Of a DNA stretch of 27,797 bases, positions 1 through 8,392 are shown piece after piece. The stretch spans positions 1-27,797 of the forward strand of contig CAAFWD010000149.1 of the NCBI GenBank assembly GCA_900766645.1, given 5' to 3'. Under the pieces are notes generated by a model. That model was not told the DNA's origin, made no database searches, and worked only from the letters and a program-made list of their open reading frames with translations. The stretch is from an uncultured Cetobacterium sp. Its GTDB lineage: Bacteria; Fusobacteriota; Fusobacteriia; Fusobacteriales; Fusobacteriaceae. Position numbers and translations under genes: made by a program. Position 1 is the first letter of the stretch, and every line of letters begins with the position of its first letter.

Positions 1-509
1 AAAATAAGAAATCTATAGTTTTAGATGCTGGTTGTGGAGAAGGGACATTGATCCAGTCTTTATTAGATAATGGATTTGAAAAAATTATAGGAATGGATTT
101 TAGTTCTCAAGCCATAGGATTTTTAAAAGAAAATCTAAAACAAACTGAGGGAAAAGAAGTGGAACTTAGAGTGGAAGATCTGTCGCAGAATATATCATTT
201 CATGAGCAAGGTGAGTTGTGGCATGACCGTGCAGTTTTTCATTTTTTTCAAGAGGATTCTTTAAGAGGTAAGTACAAGGAGAATTTAAATAGATTTTTAA
301 AACCTCAAGGGATATTTGTAATAGCTTGTTTTTCAAAGGAAAATGAAGCTGAAAAATGTAATGGTTTACCTGTTCATAAATATACAGTTAAAGAGTTACA
401 AGAATATTTTAAAGATAGTTTTAAACTGAAGGAAAGTTTAAAATATACTTATACAATGCCTTTTGGCGATATTAGAAATTATATCTATTGTATATTTTCA
501 AAAATTTAA
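1..509 (+). CDS. Class I SAM-dependent methyltransferase (5' partial)
   Basis: The reading frame is open from the left edge (first full codon at base 3) to the TAA at 507-509, so the true start lies outside the window. The first ATG inside it, at 48, is not the start, because the glycine-rich SAM-binding motif I (VLDAGCGEG) is encoded upstream of it. Further on, GMDFSSQAI fits motif II with its acidic residue that contacts the SAM ribose. The region around 'WHDRAVFHF' and 'FLKPQGIFVI' fits motifs IV to VI of the Rossmann-like fold. The substrate cannot be told from the sequence; small-molecule or thiopurine/tellurite-type methyltransferases look similar. It is separated from the eut operon by a terminator, so no functional link is implied. 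Confidence 0.85.
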   Translation, partial: NKKSIVLDAGCGEGTLIQSLLDNGFEKIIGMDFSSQAIGFLKENLKQTEGKEVELRVEDLSQNISFHEQGELWHDRAVFHFFQEDSLRGKYKENLNRFLKPQGIFVIACFSKENEAEKCNGLPVHKYTVKELQEYFKDSFKLKESLKYTYTMPFGDIRNYIYCIFSKI

Positions 510-522
510 TAAATATTCAAGT

Positions 523-560
523 AAAGCCTAATTATTTTTAAAATTAGGCTTTATTTTTTT
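523..560 (+). terminator. Rho-independent terminator after the methyltransferase
   Basis: A perfect 11-bp stem (AAAGCCTAATT at 523-533 pairing with AATTAGGCTTT at 542-552) with an 8-nt loop is followed by ATTTTTTT. It closes the transcript that ends at 509 and insulates the eut operon. Confidence 0.9.
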
Positions 561-582
561 ATATATAACAAAAATTTTATTT

Positions 583-594
583 AAGTTGCAACTT
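583..594. promoter_or_regulatory. Palindrome in the eutS leader, possible operator
   Basis: AAGTTGCAACTT is a perfect 12-bp palindrome in the 162-bp gap between the upstream terminator and eutS. It sits inside a larger imperfect inverted repeat (AACAAAAATTTT near 568 and AAAATTTTTTGTT near 612-621). Around it the leader is almost pure A/T. I see no cobalamin riboswitch and no ANTAR double hairpin in this gap. Confidence 0.35.
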
Positions 595-646
595 TAAAAT
601 ATTTTATAAAAATTTTTTGTTAAAAAAAGATAGAAAAAAAATTAAT

Positions 647-692
647 TTGAAAAAAATAGAAAAGTGTGATTAAATTATGTACATATTATACT
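647..692 (+). promoter_or_regulatory. Possible promoter(s) of the eut operon
   Basis: TTGAAA at 647-652 is 17 bp from TTAAAT at 670-675. A better -10-like TATACT lies at 687-692 but lacks a convincing -35. Either would start transcription shortly before the GGTGGTGA ribosome binding site at 702-709. AT richness makes this call weak. Confidence 0.3.
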
Positions 693-717
693 AATATAAA
701 TGGTGGTGATTTGAAAA

Positions 718-1059
718 ATGGAAAAACAAAGAATGATTCAAGAATATGTTCCAGGGAAACAGGTAACATTGGCTCATTTAATAGCTCATCCAAATGTTGA
801 TATTTATAAAAAACTAGGACTAAATTTAGAAAATAAAAATGCAATTGGGATATTAACAATAACTCCAGGGGAAGCTGCAATAATAGCAGCAGATATTGCT
901 ACAAAATCAGGAGTAGTAGAAATAGGTTTTTTAGATAGATTTAGTGGAACTTTAGTTATTACAGGGGATGTATCTAGTATCGAGGGATCTTTAAATTCTG
1001 TCATGGATTTTTTATGTAATACTTTAAAATTTTCAACAACAATTGTAACGAGGTCATAA
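718..1059 (+). CDS. eutS: EutS, BMC shell protein
   Basis: This 113-aa protein matches EutS-type hexameric microcompartment shell subunits (BMC-H, circularly permuted). The N-terminus RMIQEYVPGKQVTLAHLIAHP is the hallmark EutS/PduU segment that forms the small beta-barrel over the pore, and the rest (AIGILTITPGEAAIIAADIA, then SGTLVITGDVSSIEGSL) is the BMC fold. In E. coli EutS the hexamer is bent and is thought to help form shell edges. GGTGGTGA lies 8 nt upstream of the ATG. It is the first gene of the operon and is followed after 2 nt by eutP, upstream of the ANTAR-controlled terminator. Confidence 0.95.
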   Translation: MEKQRMIQEYVPGKQVTLAHLIAHPNVDIYKKLGLNLENKNAIGILTITPGEAAIIAADIATKSGVVEIGFLDRFSGTLVITGDVSSIEGSLNSVMDFLCNTLKFSTTIVTRS

Positions 1060-1061
1060 TT

Positions 1062-1481
1062 ATGAAGACCATGCTAATAGGGAGAACTGGTTGTGGGAAA
1101 ACAACTTTAACTCAAAGATTGAATAAAGAACTTTTAGAATATAAAAAAACTCAAATGGTTTCTTATGAAGGAAATATAATCGATACACCTGGTGAATATA
1201 TAGAAAATAAAAGTTATTATAGAGCTTTAAATGTAGTGGCTGTAGATGCTGATATTATAATTTTAATGCAATCAATACTAGATACTCAAAGTTTATTTCC
1301 TCCAAACTTTGCGTCAATGTTTTCAGGAAAAGAGATAATAGGAGTAATAACAAAAATTGATTTAAATGGTGATATAGCTAAGTGTGAAAGTGATCTTAAA
1401 AATGCAGGAGCTAATAAAATTTTTAAAGTTGGTTTAGAGAAAGGTGATGATTTTAATAAATTAAAAGAAATATTGGGGTGA
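1062..1481 (+). CDS. eutP: EutP/PduV-family small GTPase
   Basis: This 139-aa P-loop GTPase-like protein has Walker A/G1 GRTGCGKTT at about residues 7-15, G3 DTPGEY and G4 TKID, the normal EutP/PduV order and length. PduV is known to associate with the outside of Pdu microcompartments, and Salmonella EutP has been linked to acetate kinase activity; which role applies here is not visible. Its start lies 2 nt after the eutS stop and its stop is 4 nt before eutV, so it is translated as part of the eutSPVW block. Confidence 0.92.
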   Translation: MKTMLIGRTGCGKTTLTQRLNKELLEYKKTQMVSYEGNIIDTPGEYIENKSYYRALNVVAVDADIIILMQSILDTQSLFPPNFASMFSGKEIIGVITKIDLNGDIAKCESDLKNAGANKIFKVGLEKGDDFNKLKEILG

Positions 1482-1485
1482 TAGT

Positions 1486-2073
1486 ATGACTGAAGAGAGA
1501 ACTATTATAGTAGCAGAAGATGACTCTTTAATAAGAATGGATATAGTAGAAATATTAAAAGAGAATGGCTATAATGTTGTGGGAGAAGCAAGAGATGGAT
1601 TAGAAGCAGTTGAACTTGCAAAAAAATATAATCCAGATATTTTATTACTTGATGTAAAAATGCCTTTTTTATTGGGAACAAAAGTTGCGAAAGTATTAAA
1701 AGATCAAGGATATAAAGGGTGTATAATAATGCTTACAGCATATAGTATTGAAGAATATATTCAAGAGGCTGCTGAAAATAATGTCTCTGGATATTTGATA
1801 AAGCCTTTAGATGATAGAATTCTAATTTCCCAATTAAATCTTTTTTATAAAAATTATAGAGAAAAAATGCAATTAAAAAATGAACTACAAAAAAGTGAAA
1901 AAAAATTAAAAGATAAAATTATAATAGATAAAGCTAAAGGAATACTGATGTCAAAACATAATTTAACTGAGGAAGAAGCTTATAAAAAAATAAGAAAAAC
2001 AAGTATGGAAAAAAGGATTCCATTGGTTAATCTAGCAGAGATAATAAATTCAACGGAAGATATTTATGATTAG
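1486..2073 (+). CDS. eutV: EutV, ANTAR-domain response regulator (antiterminator)
   Basis: 195 aa. The receiver domain occupies about residues 5-120, with acidic pocket E11-D12-D13, phosphoacceptor D56 (LLLDVKMP), T84 and K106. A coiled linker (about 121-145) leads to a C-terminal ANTAR RNA-binding domain (about 145-190, IDKAKGILMSKHNLTEEEAY). In Enterococcus and Listeria, phosphorylated EutV dimers bind paired hexaloop hairpins in nascent RNA and prevent terminator formation. A matching site lies just downstream of eutW (3466-3532). The gene overlaps eutW by 8 nt, as expected for a two-component pair. Confidence 0.96.
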   Translation: MTEERTIIVAEDDSLIRMDIVEILKENGYNVVGEARDGLEAVELAKKYNPDILLLDVKMPFLLGTKVAKVLKDQGYKGCIIMLTAYSIEEYIQEAAENNVSGYLIKPLDDRILISQLNLFYKNYREKMQLKNELQKSEKKLKDKIIIDKAKGILMSKHNLTEEEAYKKIRKTSMEKRIPLVNLAEIINSTEDIYD

Positions 2074-3466
2074 AAATTATTGTAGAATGTGTTCAACACT
2101 GACAGGAAATGATATCGATAAAATTCAAAAGCTAGAAGAGACAGCGTCAATTTTAGGAACGATATTGAATGTGGATATTTTTATAGACTGTCCAACTAAA
2201 GATAAAAATAAGGCTATGGTAGTTTATCATTCTCGCCCTCAAGAAAAAAGTTTATATACAAAAAAAATAGCTGGAGAGTTGGCTTATTCAAAAAATGAAC
2301 CAGCAGTATTTAGAACACTTCTAACAGGATTACCTTCTAAAAATTATAAAGCTATAAGTCAAGAGGGGCAGCCAGTATTTCAAAATGTGGTTTCTATAAA
2401 AAATGACAACAACGAGATAATAGGTGTTTTAATAATAGAATACTCTACAGAAAATAAAAACTTATCAATATTGGATAGATTTGATAAAACAAGAGAGAAT
2501 TTGTTAGATAACATAGATAACAGTAGAGAAAAAAGAATTTCTGAATTTGTAAAAGATGGAATAGTAGTTTTCAATGATAATAAAAAGGTAACTTATATAA
2601 ACAATACAGCAAAGCAATTATATAAAAAGCTAGGATTTGAAAAAAATATAAGAGGAGAGATGTTTCAAAATATAGCTTTAAATAAAGTTGAATTTGAAAA
2701 TATCTTAAAAAATAAAAAAATAGATGTTGTAGAGGTAAATATTTTAGATTTGGTATTATCAGTAAGTTATTTTACAACTATGGGAGAAAAAAATAAAAAA
2801 AATGTAATTATGATAATAAGAGATTTAACACAGGAAAAAAGCAAAGAACAAGAGCTAGTTGTAAAATCTGTAGCAATAAAAGAAATTCATCATAGAGTAA
2901 AAAATAATCTTCAAACAATTGCAAGTTTATTAAGAATTCAAAGTCGTAGATGTAAAAATAGCGAAACAAAAAAGATATTGGATGAGACAATAAGCCGGAT
3001 TTTGAGTATAGCTGTAACACATGAAGTTTTATCTGAAAATGGACTTGATAATCTTAATATAAGAGAAATTGTCAATTTAATATACAAAAATTACTCAACA
3101 AAAACAGTTGACAAAAATGAAAAAATAGAGTTTACTATAGAGGGAGATAACTTTGATGTGTCTTCAGAAAAATCTACAGCAATAGCTTTGGTGATCAATG
3201 AGGTGATCCAAAATATAGTAGATTATGCTTTTCCAGATGACAAAAATGGGGAAGTAAAAATTAAAATACGAAAAAAAAGAGTTATGTCTCAGATTACTAT
3301 TTCTGACAATGGAGTTGGAATAAGTGAGAATAAACTTTTGAACAAAGGATTAGGATTAACAATTATAGAAAAAATAGTTAAAGATCAACTTAATGGAAAT
3401 TTAAAAATTCTTAGTAAAGTTGGAGTAGGAACGACAGTTCAATTTGAAATAAAAAATGAATATTGA
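2066..3466 (+). CDS. eutW: EutW, ethanolamine-sensing histidine kinase
   Basis: 466-aa soluble sensor kinase without membrane segments. An N-terminal histidine-kinase sensor region (about 1-130) is followed by a PAS-like segment (about 155-255, VKDGIVVFNDNKKVTYIN). Next is a HisKA_2 dimerization domain with the paired histidines in KEIHHRVKNNLQ (H275/H276). A HATPase_c domain follows, with N-box NEVIQNIVDYAF near 378-389, DNGVGIS near 414 and a GLGL lid near 428. In Enterococcus, EutW autophosphorylates in response to ethanolamine and passes the phosphate to EutV. The stop codon's last base is the first base of the ANTAR hairpin, so translation of eutW ends directly at the regulatory RNA. Confidence 0.95.
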   Translation: MIRNYCRMCSTLTGNDIDKIQKLEETASILGTILNVDIFIDCPTKDKNKAMVVYHSRPQEKSLYTKKIAGELAYSKNEPAVFRTLLTGLPSKNYKAISQEGQPVFQNVVSIKNDNNEIIGVLIIEYSTENKNLSILDRFDKTRENLLDNIDNSREKRISEFVKDGIVVFNDNKKVTYINNTAKQLYKKLGFEKNIRGEMFQNIALNKVEFENILKNKKIDVVEVNILDLVLSVSYFTTMGEKNKKNVIMIIRDLTQEKSKEQELVVKSVAIKEIHHRVKNNLQTIASLLRIQSRRCKNSETKKILDETISRILSIAVTHEVLSENGLDNLNIREIVNLIYKNYSTKTVDKNEKIEFTIEGDNFDVSSEKSTAIALVINEVIQNIVDYAFPDDKNGEVKIKIRKKRVMSQITISDNGVGISENKLLNKGLGLTIIEKIVKDQLNGNLKILSKVGVGTTVQFEIKNEY

Positions 3467-3502
3467 TCTACATGGATGTAGATTGTAATAGCAAAGGAGC
3501 TA
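3466..3502 (+). promoter_or_regulatory. ANTAR (EutV-binding) dual-hairpin RNA element
   Basis: Two small hairpins both carry a 6-nt loop with A at position 1 and G at position 4, the known EutV-recognition signature. P1 is ATCTAC (3466-3471), loop ATGGAT, GTAGAT (3478-3483). P2 is TAGC (3489-3492), loop AAAGGA, GCTA (3499-3502). The P2 loop and 3' arm are also the 5' arm of the terminator that follows, so binding P2 and forming the terminator are mutually exclusive. The element controls eutA and everything downstream. Confidence 0.9.
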
Positions 3503-3537
3503 AAAAAGATAGAAATCTTTTTTAGTTCCTTTTTTTA
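3493..3537 (+). terminator. Conditional terminator upstream of eutA
   Basis: An 18-bp stem (3493-3510 with 3515-3532, one G-U pair, AGAA loop) is followed by a run of T. It overlaps hairpin P2 of the ANTAR element. It should stop transcription after eutW unless phosphorylated EutV holds P2. Confidence 0.92.
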
Positions 3538-3562
3538 TTAAAGTTTAAAAAGAGGTAAAAAA

Positions 3563-4987
3563 ATGAAAGAAGAAATAATTAGTGTGGGAATTGATGTGGG
3601 AACTTCTACAACTCAATTAGTTTTTTCAAAATTAGTTTTAGAAAATTTATCATCGGGAGCTAGAGTTCCTCAAATAAAAATAGTGGATAAAAATGTTTTT
3701 TATAGAAGTGAAATATATTTAACTCCCTTGATAAATCAATATGAAATAGATGTTAAATCTTTAGTTGGAATTTTGAAAAAGGAGTATGAAAAATCAAAAA
3801 TACCCATAGAAAAAATAGCAACAGGAGCAGTAATAATAACAGGAGAAACAGCTAGAAAAGAGAATGCGAAAGAAGTTTTAGAAGCATTAAGTGGAATGGC
3901 AGGAGATTTTGTTGTAGCTACAGCAGGACCGGACTTAGAAAGCATTATTTCTGGAAAAGGTTCAGGTGCTATGAAGTTTTCTGATGACAAAAATACATCG
4001 ATATACAATTTAGACATAGGAGGAGGAACTACAAATATATCTCTTTTTAATAGAGGTGAAGCAGTGGATACTACTTGTTTAGATATTGGTGGAAGATTAA
4101 TTAAGTTTAAAAACGAAGAGTTGGAGATTGAATATATTTATAAAAAATATAAAGAGTTAGCTTTAAAGTTGAATCTTAAAACAATAAAAGAGGGATTAAA
4201 AGCTGATAAAAATGAGTTAGATATTCTTTGTAAGGAGATTGCAAATATTTTGCTTGAGTCTGTTAGAAATAATAAAAAAACAGAAAATTACAGACTACTA
4301 ATAACAGATAAAGATTTTAAAACTAACGTTGCAGGAGAGTTTGTGAGTTTTTCAGGAGGAGTAGCAGATTGCATTTATAACAATATCAGTACTTTTGACA
4401 AAAAATATAAGGATATTGGAATATATTTAGGTGAAGCCATAAGAGATGTATTTAATAAAAATAATATAAAAATTGTTAAATTAGGAGAAACTATAGGGGC
4501 TACTGTAGTTGGAGCAGGCTCGCATACAACAGAGATAAGTGGAAGTACGATAACATATACAGAAAATATTTTTCCTATAAAAAATATTCCAGTTTTAAAA
4601 ATAAATGATTTAAATTTTAAAAATGGATATTCAGATTTAGAAAAAGTTATAGAACACAAAAAAGAATGGTTTAAAACAGAGGAAGGATATCAAGAGTTTG
4701 CATTATCTTTTGTAGGGAAGAAAGGGTTGAAATATAAGGATATCACAACAATTGCAGATAATATACATAACTCATTATCAAATTTAAATAGATTATTTGT
4801 AATTGTCGAAGAAGATATTGGAAAAGTTTTAGGGCAAGCATTGGTATTGAAATTTGGAAAGCAAGTTTCGATTATCTGTTTAGATAGTATAAAAGTTAAT
4901 GATGGTGATTTTATAGATATTGGACTTCCTCTTGGAAATGGGAATGTTTTACCAGTAATAGTAAAAACATTAGTATTAAATTATTAA
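3563..4987 (+). CDS. eutA: EutA, ethanolamine ammonia-lyase reactivating factor
   Basis: 474 aa, the usual EutA length. It has the actin/Hsp70-like ATPase signatures: phosphate 1 motif SVGIDVGTSTTQLVF near residues 7-21 and phosphate 2 motif LDIGGGTTNISLF near 150, with an adenosine-type segment FVSFSGGVAD near 259. EutA uses ATP to release damaged cobalamin from EutBC so that fresh adenosylcobalamin can bind. An AGAGG ribosome binding site precedes the ATG at 3563. It is the first gene after the EutV-controlled terminator and is followed after 25 nt by eutB. Confidence 0.95.
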   Translation: MKEEIISVGIDVGTSTTQLVFSKLVLENLSSGARVPQIKIVDKNVFYRSEIYLTPLINQYEIDVKSLVGILKKEYEKSKIPIEKIATGAVIITGETARKENAKEVLEALSGMAGDFVVATAGPDLESIISGKGSGAMKFSDDKNTSIYNLDIGGGTTNISLFNRGEAVDTTCLDIGGRLIKFKNEELEIEYIYKKYKELALKLNLKTIKEGLKADKNELDILCKEIANILLESVRNNKKTENYRLLITDKDFKTNVAGEFVSFSGGVADCIYNNISTFDKKYKDIGIYLGEAIRDVFNKNNIKIVKLGETIGATVVGAGSHTTEISGSTITYTENIFPIKNIPVLKINDLNFKNGYSDLEKVIEHKKEWFKTEEGYQEFALSFVGKKGLKYKDITTIADNIHNSLSNLNRLFVIVEEDIGKVLGQALVLKFGKQVSIICLDSIKVNDGDFIDIGLPLGNGNVLPVIVKTLVLNY

Positions 4988-5012
4988 ATAAAAATAGATG
5001 AGGTGAATAGAA

Positions 5013-6377
5013 ATGAGATTAAATACTAGATTGTATGGTCAAGAATTCGTATTTAAAAATTTATACGATGTAATGGCTAAAGCAAATGAAGAAAAGTCGG
5101 GAGATAATTTGGCAGGAATTGCAGCTGAATCAACAAAGGAAAGGGTTGCAGCAAAAGAGATTTTATCAAATATAAAATTGAAAGAGTTCAAAGAAAATCC
5201 TGCTGTACCTTATGAGCAAGATGAAGTTACAAGAATAATTATAGATAGTTTAAATTTAAAAATTTATGAAGAAATTAAAGAGTGGACTGTTGGAGAACTA
5301 AGAGAGTGGCTTTTAAAAACAGAAACAACAGATAGAGACATTCAATGGATTAGAAGAGGATTAACTTCAGAGATGATATCAGCTGTGACAAAGTTAATGT
5401 CAAATTTAGATTTAGTAACTGCTGCTAAAAAAATAGTAGTAAAAAAACATTGTAATACAACTATAGGTGGAGAAGGGATCTTGGCTTCAAGACTTCAACC
5501 AAACCATACAACAGATGACCCTGACGGAATAATGATCTCAATATTAGAGGGATTAAGTTATGGAGTTGGAGATGCATTGATTGGACTAAATCCTGTTGAT
5601 GATACAGTTGATAGTGTTGTAAGAGTTCTAGAGAGATTTGATCAAATAAAAAGAAATTTCAATATTCCAACTCAAATTTGTGTATTAGCTCATGTTACAA
5701 CTCAAATGGAAGCCATAAAAAGAGGAGCTCCAACTGATTTAATATTCCAAAGTATAGCTGGTTCAGAAAAATCAAACGAAGCTTTTGGAATAACTGGGAC
5801 TATGATAGAAGAAGCTAGACAGTTAGCTCTAACTAATGGAACGGCAGCTGGTCCAAATGTAATGTATTTCGAAACAGGGCAAGGATCTGAACTTTCATCA
5901 GATGGTCACCATGGAATTGACCAGTTAACAATGGAAGCAAGATGTTATGGATTTGCTAAAAAATATGATCCATTTGTTGTAAATACAGTAGTTGGATTTA
6001 TAGGTCCGGAATATCTTTATGATAGTAAGCAAGTAATAAGAGCAGGATTAGAAGATCACTTTATGGGAAAACTTCATGGATTATCTATGGGAGTTGATGT
6101 TTGTTACACAAACCATATGAAGGCAGATCAAAATGATATTGAAAATTTAGCAGTTTTATTAACAGCAGCAGGATGTAACTATTTCATGGGAATTCCAGCA
6201 GGGGATGATATTATGCTGAACTACCAAACTACAGGGTTCCATGACATTCAAACATTAAGAGAAACTTTAGGAGTAAAACCTATAAAAGAGTTTAGAGACT
6301 GGCTAGAAAAACATAAAATAATAGAAGAAAATGGAACATTAACATTAACAGCAGGAGATGCATCACAATTTTTATAG
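5013..6377 (+). CDS. eutB: EutB, ethanolamine ammonia-lyase large subunit
   Basis: 454 aa, essentially the same length as E. coli EutB. It carries the substrate-contact residues known from the E. coli structure at the same numbering: R160 and Q162 (ASRLQPNHTTDD), N193 (GLNPVDD), E287 (YFETGQGSE) and D362 (GVDVCYTNH). Together with EutC it forms the adenosylcobalamin enzyme that converts ethanolamine to acetaldehyde and ammonia inside the microcompartment. GAGGTG lies upstream of the ATG. eutC follows after 9 nt. No missing active-site residue was seen. Confidence 0.98.
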   Translation: MRLNTRLYGQEFVFKNLYDVMAKANEEKSGDNLAGIAAESTKERVAAKEILSNIKLKEFKENPAVPYEQDEVTRIIIDSLNLKIYEEIKEWTVGELREWLLKTETTDRDIQWIRRGLTSEMISAVTKLMSNLDLVTAAKKIVVKKHCNTTIGGEGILASRLQPNHTTDDPDGIMISILEGLSYGVGDALIGLNPVDDTVDSVVRVLERFDQIKRNFNIPTQICVLAHVTTQMEAIKRGAPTDLIFQSIAGSEKSNEAFGITGTMIEEARQLALTNGTAAGPNVMYFETGQGSELSSDGHHGIDQLTMEARCYGFAKKYDPFVVNTVVGFIGPEYLYDSKQVIRAGLEDHFMGKLHGLSMGVDVCYTNHMKADQNDIENLAVLLTAAGCNYFMGIPAGDDIMLNYQTTGFHDIQTLRETLGVKPIKEFRDWLEKHKIIEENGTLTLTAGDASQFL

Positions 6378-6386
6378 GAGGAAAAA

Positions 6387-7265
6387 ATGATATCTGAAAA
6401 TGAATTAAGAAACCTAATATCTCAAGTTTTACAAGGGATAAAAGATGAAAGTAGTGAAGTTAAAAATATAGTAGAAAAAGAGAAATGTGAAATAAACTTA
6501 GATAGAGATGTAAAAGATATAACTAAGATAGATTTAAGAGAGGTTATAGAGGTTGAAAATCCAGTTAATAGAGATGAGTATTTAAAATATAAAAGAAAAA
6601 CTCCTGCTAGAATTGGAATTTCAAGAGCTGGAGCAAGATATACGACAAATACAATGTTAAGATTTAGAGCGGATCATGCTTCTGCACAAGATGCTGTTTT
6701 TACAGATGTATCAGAGGAGTTTTTACAAAAGAATAATTTATTTACTATTCAAACTAAATGTAATTCTAAAGACGAATATATTACAAGACCTGATTTAGGA
6801 AGAAGATTAAATGAAGAGGGAATAAAAACTTTAAAAGAAAAATGTAAAATGAACCCAACAGTAGAGGTTTTTGTAGCAGATGGATTAAGTTCAACAGCTA
6901 TAGAAGCCAATATAGAAGATATATTACCATCTTTAATAAATGGTTTAAAATCTTATGGAATAGAGTGTGGAACACCATTCTTCTTAAAATATGGAAGAGT
7001 TGGAGCAGCAGATGAGGTTTCAGAAGTTTTAGGAGCAACAGTAACTTGTGTTCTTATTGGAGAAAGACCAGGATTAGCAACAGCGGAGAGTATGAGTGCT
7101 TATATAACATATAAAGGATATATTGGAATACCTGAAGCAAAAAGAACAGTTGTTTCTAACATTCATGAAAAGGGAACTCCTGCTCCAGAGGCGGGAGCAC
7201 ATATAGCTCACATAATAAAGAAAGTATTAGATGCAAAAGCTAGTGGACAAGATCTAAAATTATAG
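6387..7265 (+). CDS. eutC: EutC, ethanolamine ammonia-lyase small subunit
   Basis: 292 aa (E. coli 295). Conserved blocks include ARIGISRAGARYTT, the long FRADHASAQDAVF segment, VADGLSSTA and the cobalamin-contacting LIGERPGLATAESMSAY region. The first ~20 residues (SENELRNLISQVLQGIK) form an amphipathic helix joined to the core by a variable charged linker. This fits an encapsulation peptide; in enteric bacteria the EutC N-terminus is known to target the lyase to the microcompartment. AGGAGG is placed 5 nt before the ATG. Confidence 0.97.
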   Translation: MISENELRNLISQVLQGIKDESSEVKNIVEKEKCEINLDRDVKDITKIDLREVIEVENPVNRDEYLKYKRKTPARIGISRAGARYTTNTMLRFRADHASAQDAVFTDVSEEFLQKNNLFTIQTKCNSKDEYITRPDLGRRLNEEGIKTLKEKCKMNPTVEVFVADGLSSTAIEANIEDILPSLINGLKSYGIECGTPFFLKYGRVGAADEVSEVLGATVTCVLIGERPGLATAESMSAYITYKGYIGIPEAKRTVVSNIHEKGTPAPEAGAHIAHIIKKVLDAKASGQDLKL

Positions 7266-7277
7266 GAGGAATAGTAA

Positions 7278-7931
7278 ATGGTAAATGATAAACTACAACC
7301 AAATGTTTTGGGAGTAAAGTTAATTCCAAATGTAGATAATAAAATGGCGGAAGAGTTAAACCTTCCTAATGGATATAAAAGTATAGGGATTGTAACAGCA
7401 GATTGTGATGATGTGACTTATACGGCTCTAGATCATGCAACAAAAATGTCAGAAGTTGAAGTTGTTTATGGAAGATCATTTTATGGTGGAGCAGCAAATG
7501 CTAATACTAAGTTAGCAGGAGAAGTAATAGGAATTATTGCAGGACCGACACCTGCAGAGGTTAAAAGTGGATTAAATGCAATTGTTGATTTTATAGAAAA
7601 TGAAGCTTCTTTTATTAGTGCAAACGAAGATGATTCAATAGCATACTATGCACATTGTGTTTCAAGAACAGGAACATATCTATCAAAAACAGCAGGAATT
7701 AATGAGGGAGAGGCATTGGCTTATCTAATAGCTCCTCCACTTGAAGCCATGTATGCTTTAGATGTAGCTTTAAAATCAGCAGATGTTAAATTGACAGCCT
7801 TTTTTGGACCACCATCAGAAACAAACTTTGGAGGAGGACTATTAACTGGAAGTCAATCAGCATGTAAAGCTGCTTGTGATGCTTTTGCAGAAGCTGTTGT
7901 TTTTGTAGCTAATAATCCTACAAAGTTTTAA
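7278..7931 (+). CDS. eutL: EutL, tandem-BMC trimeric shell protein
   Basis: 217 aa, the usual length of EutL, with two permuted BMC domains. Recognisable segments are LGVKLIPNVD at the start, VTADCDDVTYTALDHATK, EVVYGRSFYGGAANANTKLAGE and the C-terminal FFGPPSETNFGGGLLTGSQSACKAACDAF. EutL trimers contain a central pore that can open and close and a separate ethanolamine-binding pore in the closed form. A GGAGG site precedes the ATG, and the next shell gene follows after 11 nt. Confidence 0.96.
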   Translation: MVNDKLQPNVLGVKLIPNVDNKMAEELNLPNGYKSIGIVTADCDDVTYTALDHATKMSEVEVVYGRSFYGGAANANTKLAGEVIGIIAGPTPAEVKSGLNAIVDFIENEASFISANEDDSIAYYAHCVSRTGTYLSKTAGINEGEALAYLIAPPLEAMYALDVALKSADVKLTAFFGPPSETNFGGGLLTGSQSACKAACDAFAEAVVFVANNPTKF

Positions 7932-7942
7932 GGAGTTAAATT

Positions 7943-8377
7943 ATGAGAAAAGCATTGGGATTGATAGAAACAAGAGGATTAGTGGGAGCAATTGAAGCAG
8001 TTGATGTAGCATGTAAAACATCAGAAGTTGAAGTTTTAAATAAGCATTTAGTTAAAGGTGGAATAGTTACTGTTGAGATAGTAGGAGATATTGGAGCAGT
8101 AAAGGTGGCAGTGGAAGCGGCAGCAGAAATGACAAAAAGATTAGGTGTTTATATTGGAAGTCATGTAATTCCAAGACCTGACGATGATGTTTATGATATG
8201 TTAATAAAAAAAGAGGTTGTTTCAAAAGAGTTAGAATTTTCAAAAGAATTAGAAACTATAGAAGTGAAAAATGAAGAAAAAGAGATATTTAACGAAACAA
8301 TTAAAGAGATTGAGGATGAGTTAAAGGTAAATATTAAAAATCTTGAGATAAAAAAAGTAAAAAAAAATAAAAAATAG
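7943..8377 (+). CDS. BMC-H shell protein with charged C-terminal tail
   Basis: 144 aa. Residues 1-88 are a standard single BMC domain (KALGLIETRGLVGAIEAVD, then SHVIPRPDDDVYDML), closely similar to the eutM product encoded next. Residues 89-144 are an extra Glu/Lys-rich tail ending KKVKKNKK. The tail is mostly helical in character and has a strongly basic end. Enteric EutK also has a BMC domain plus a C-terminal extension, but its extension is a helix-turn-helix domain that I do not recognise here, so the name eutK is not assigned. The tail likely projects from one face of the hexamer. GGAG precedes the ATG. Confidence 0.88.
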   Translation: MRKALGLIETRGLVGAIEAVDVACKTSEVEVLNKHLVKGGIVTVEIVGDIGAVKVAVEAAAEMTKRLGVYIGSHVIPRPDDDVYDMLIKKEVVSKELEFSKELETIEVKNEEKEIFNETIKEIEDELKVNIKNLEIKKVKKNKK

Positions 8378-8392
8378 AAGGAGTGATTAATT

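Noticed and set aside
556..717. Cobalamin riboswitch upstream of eutS
   Set aside because: The gap is only 162 nt, almost all A/T, and has no recognisable B12-box or conserved riboswitch core.
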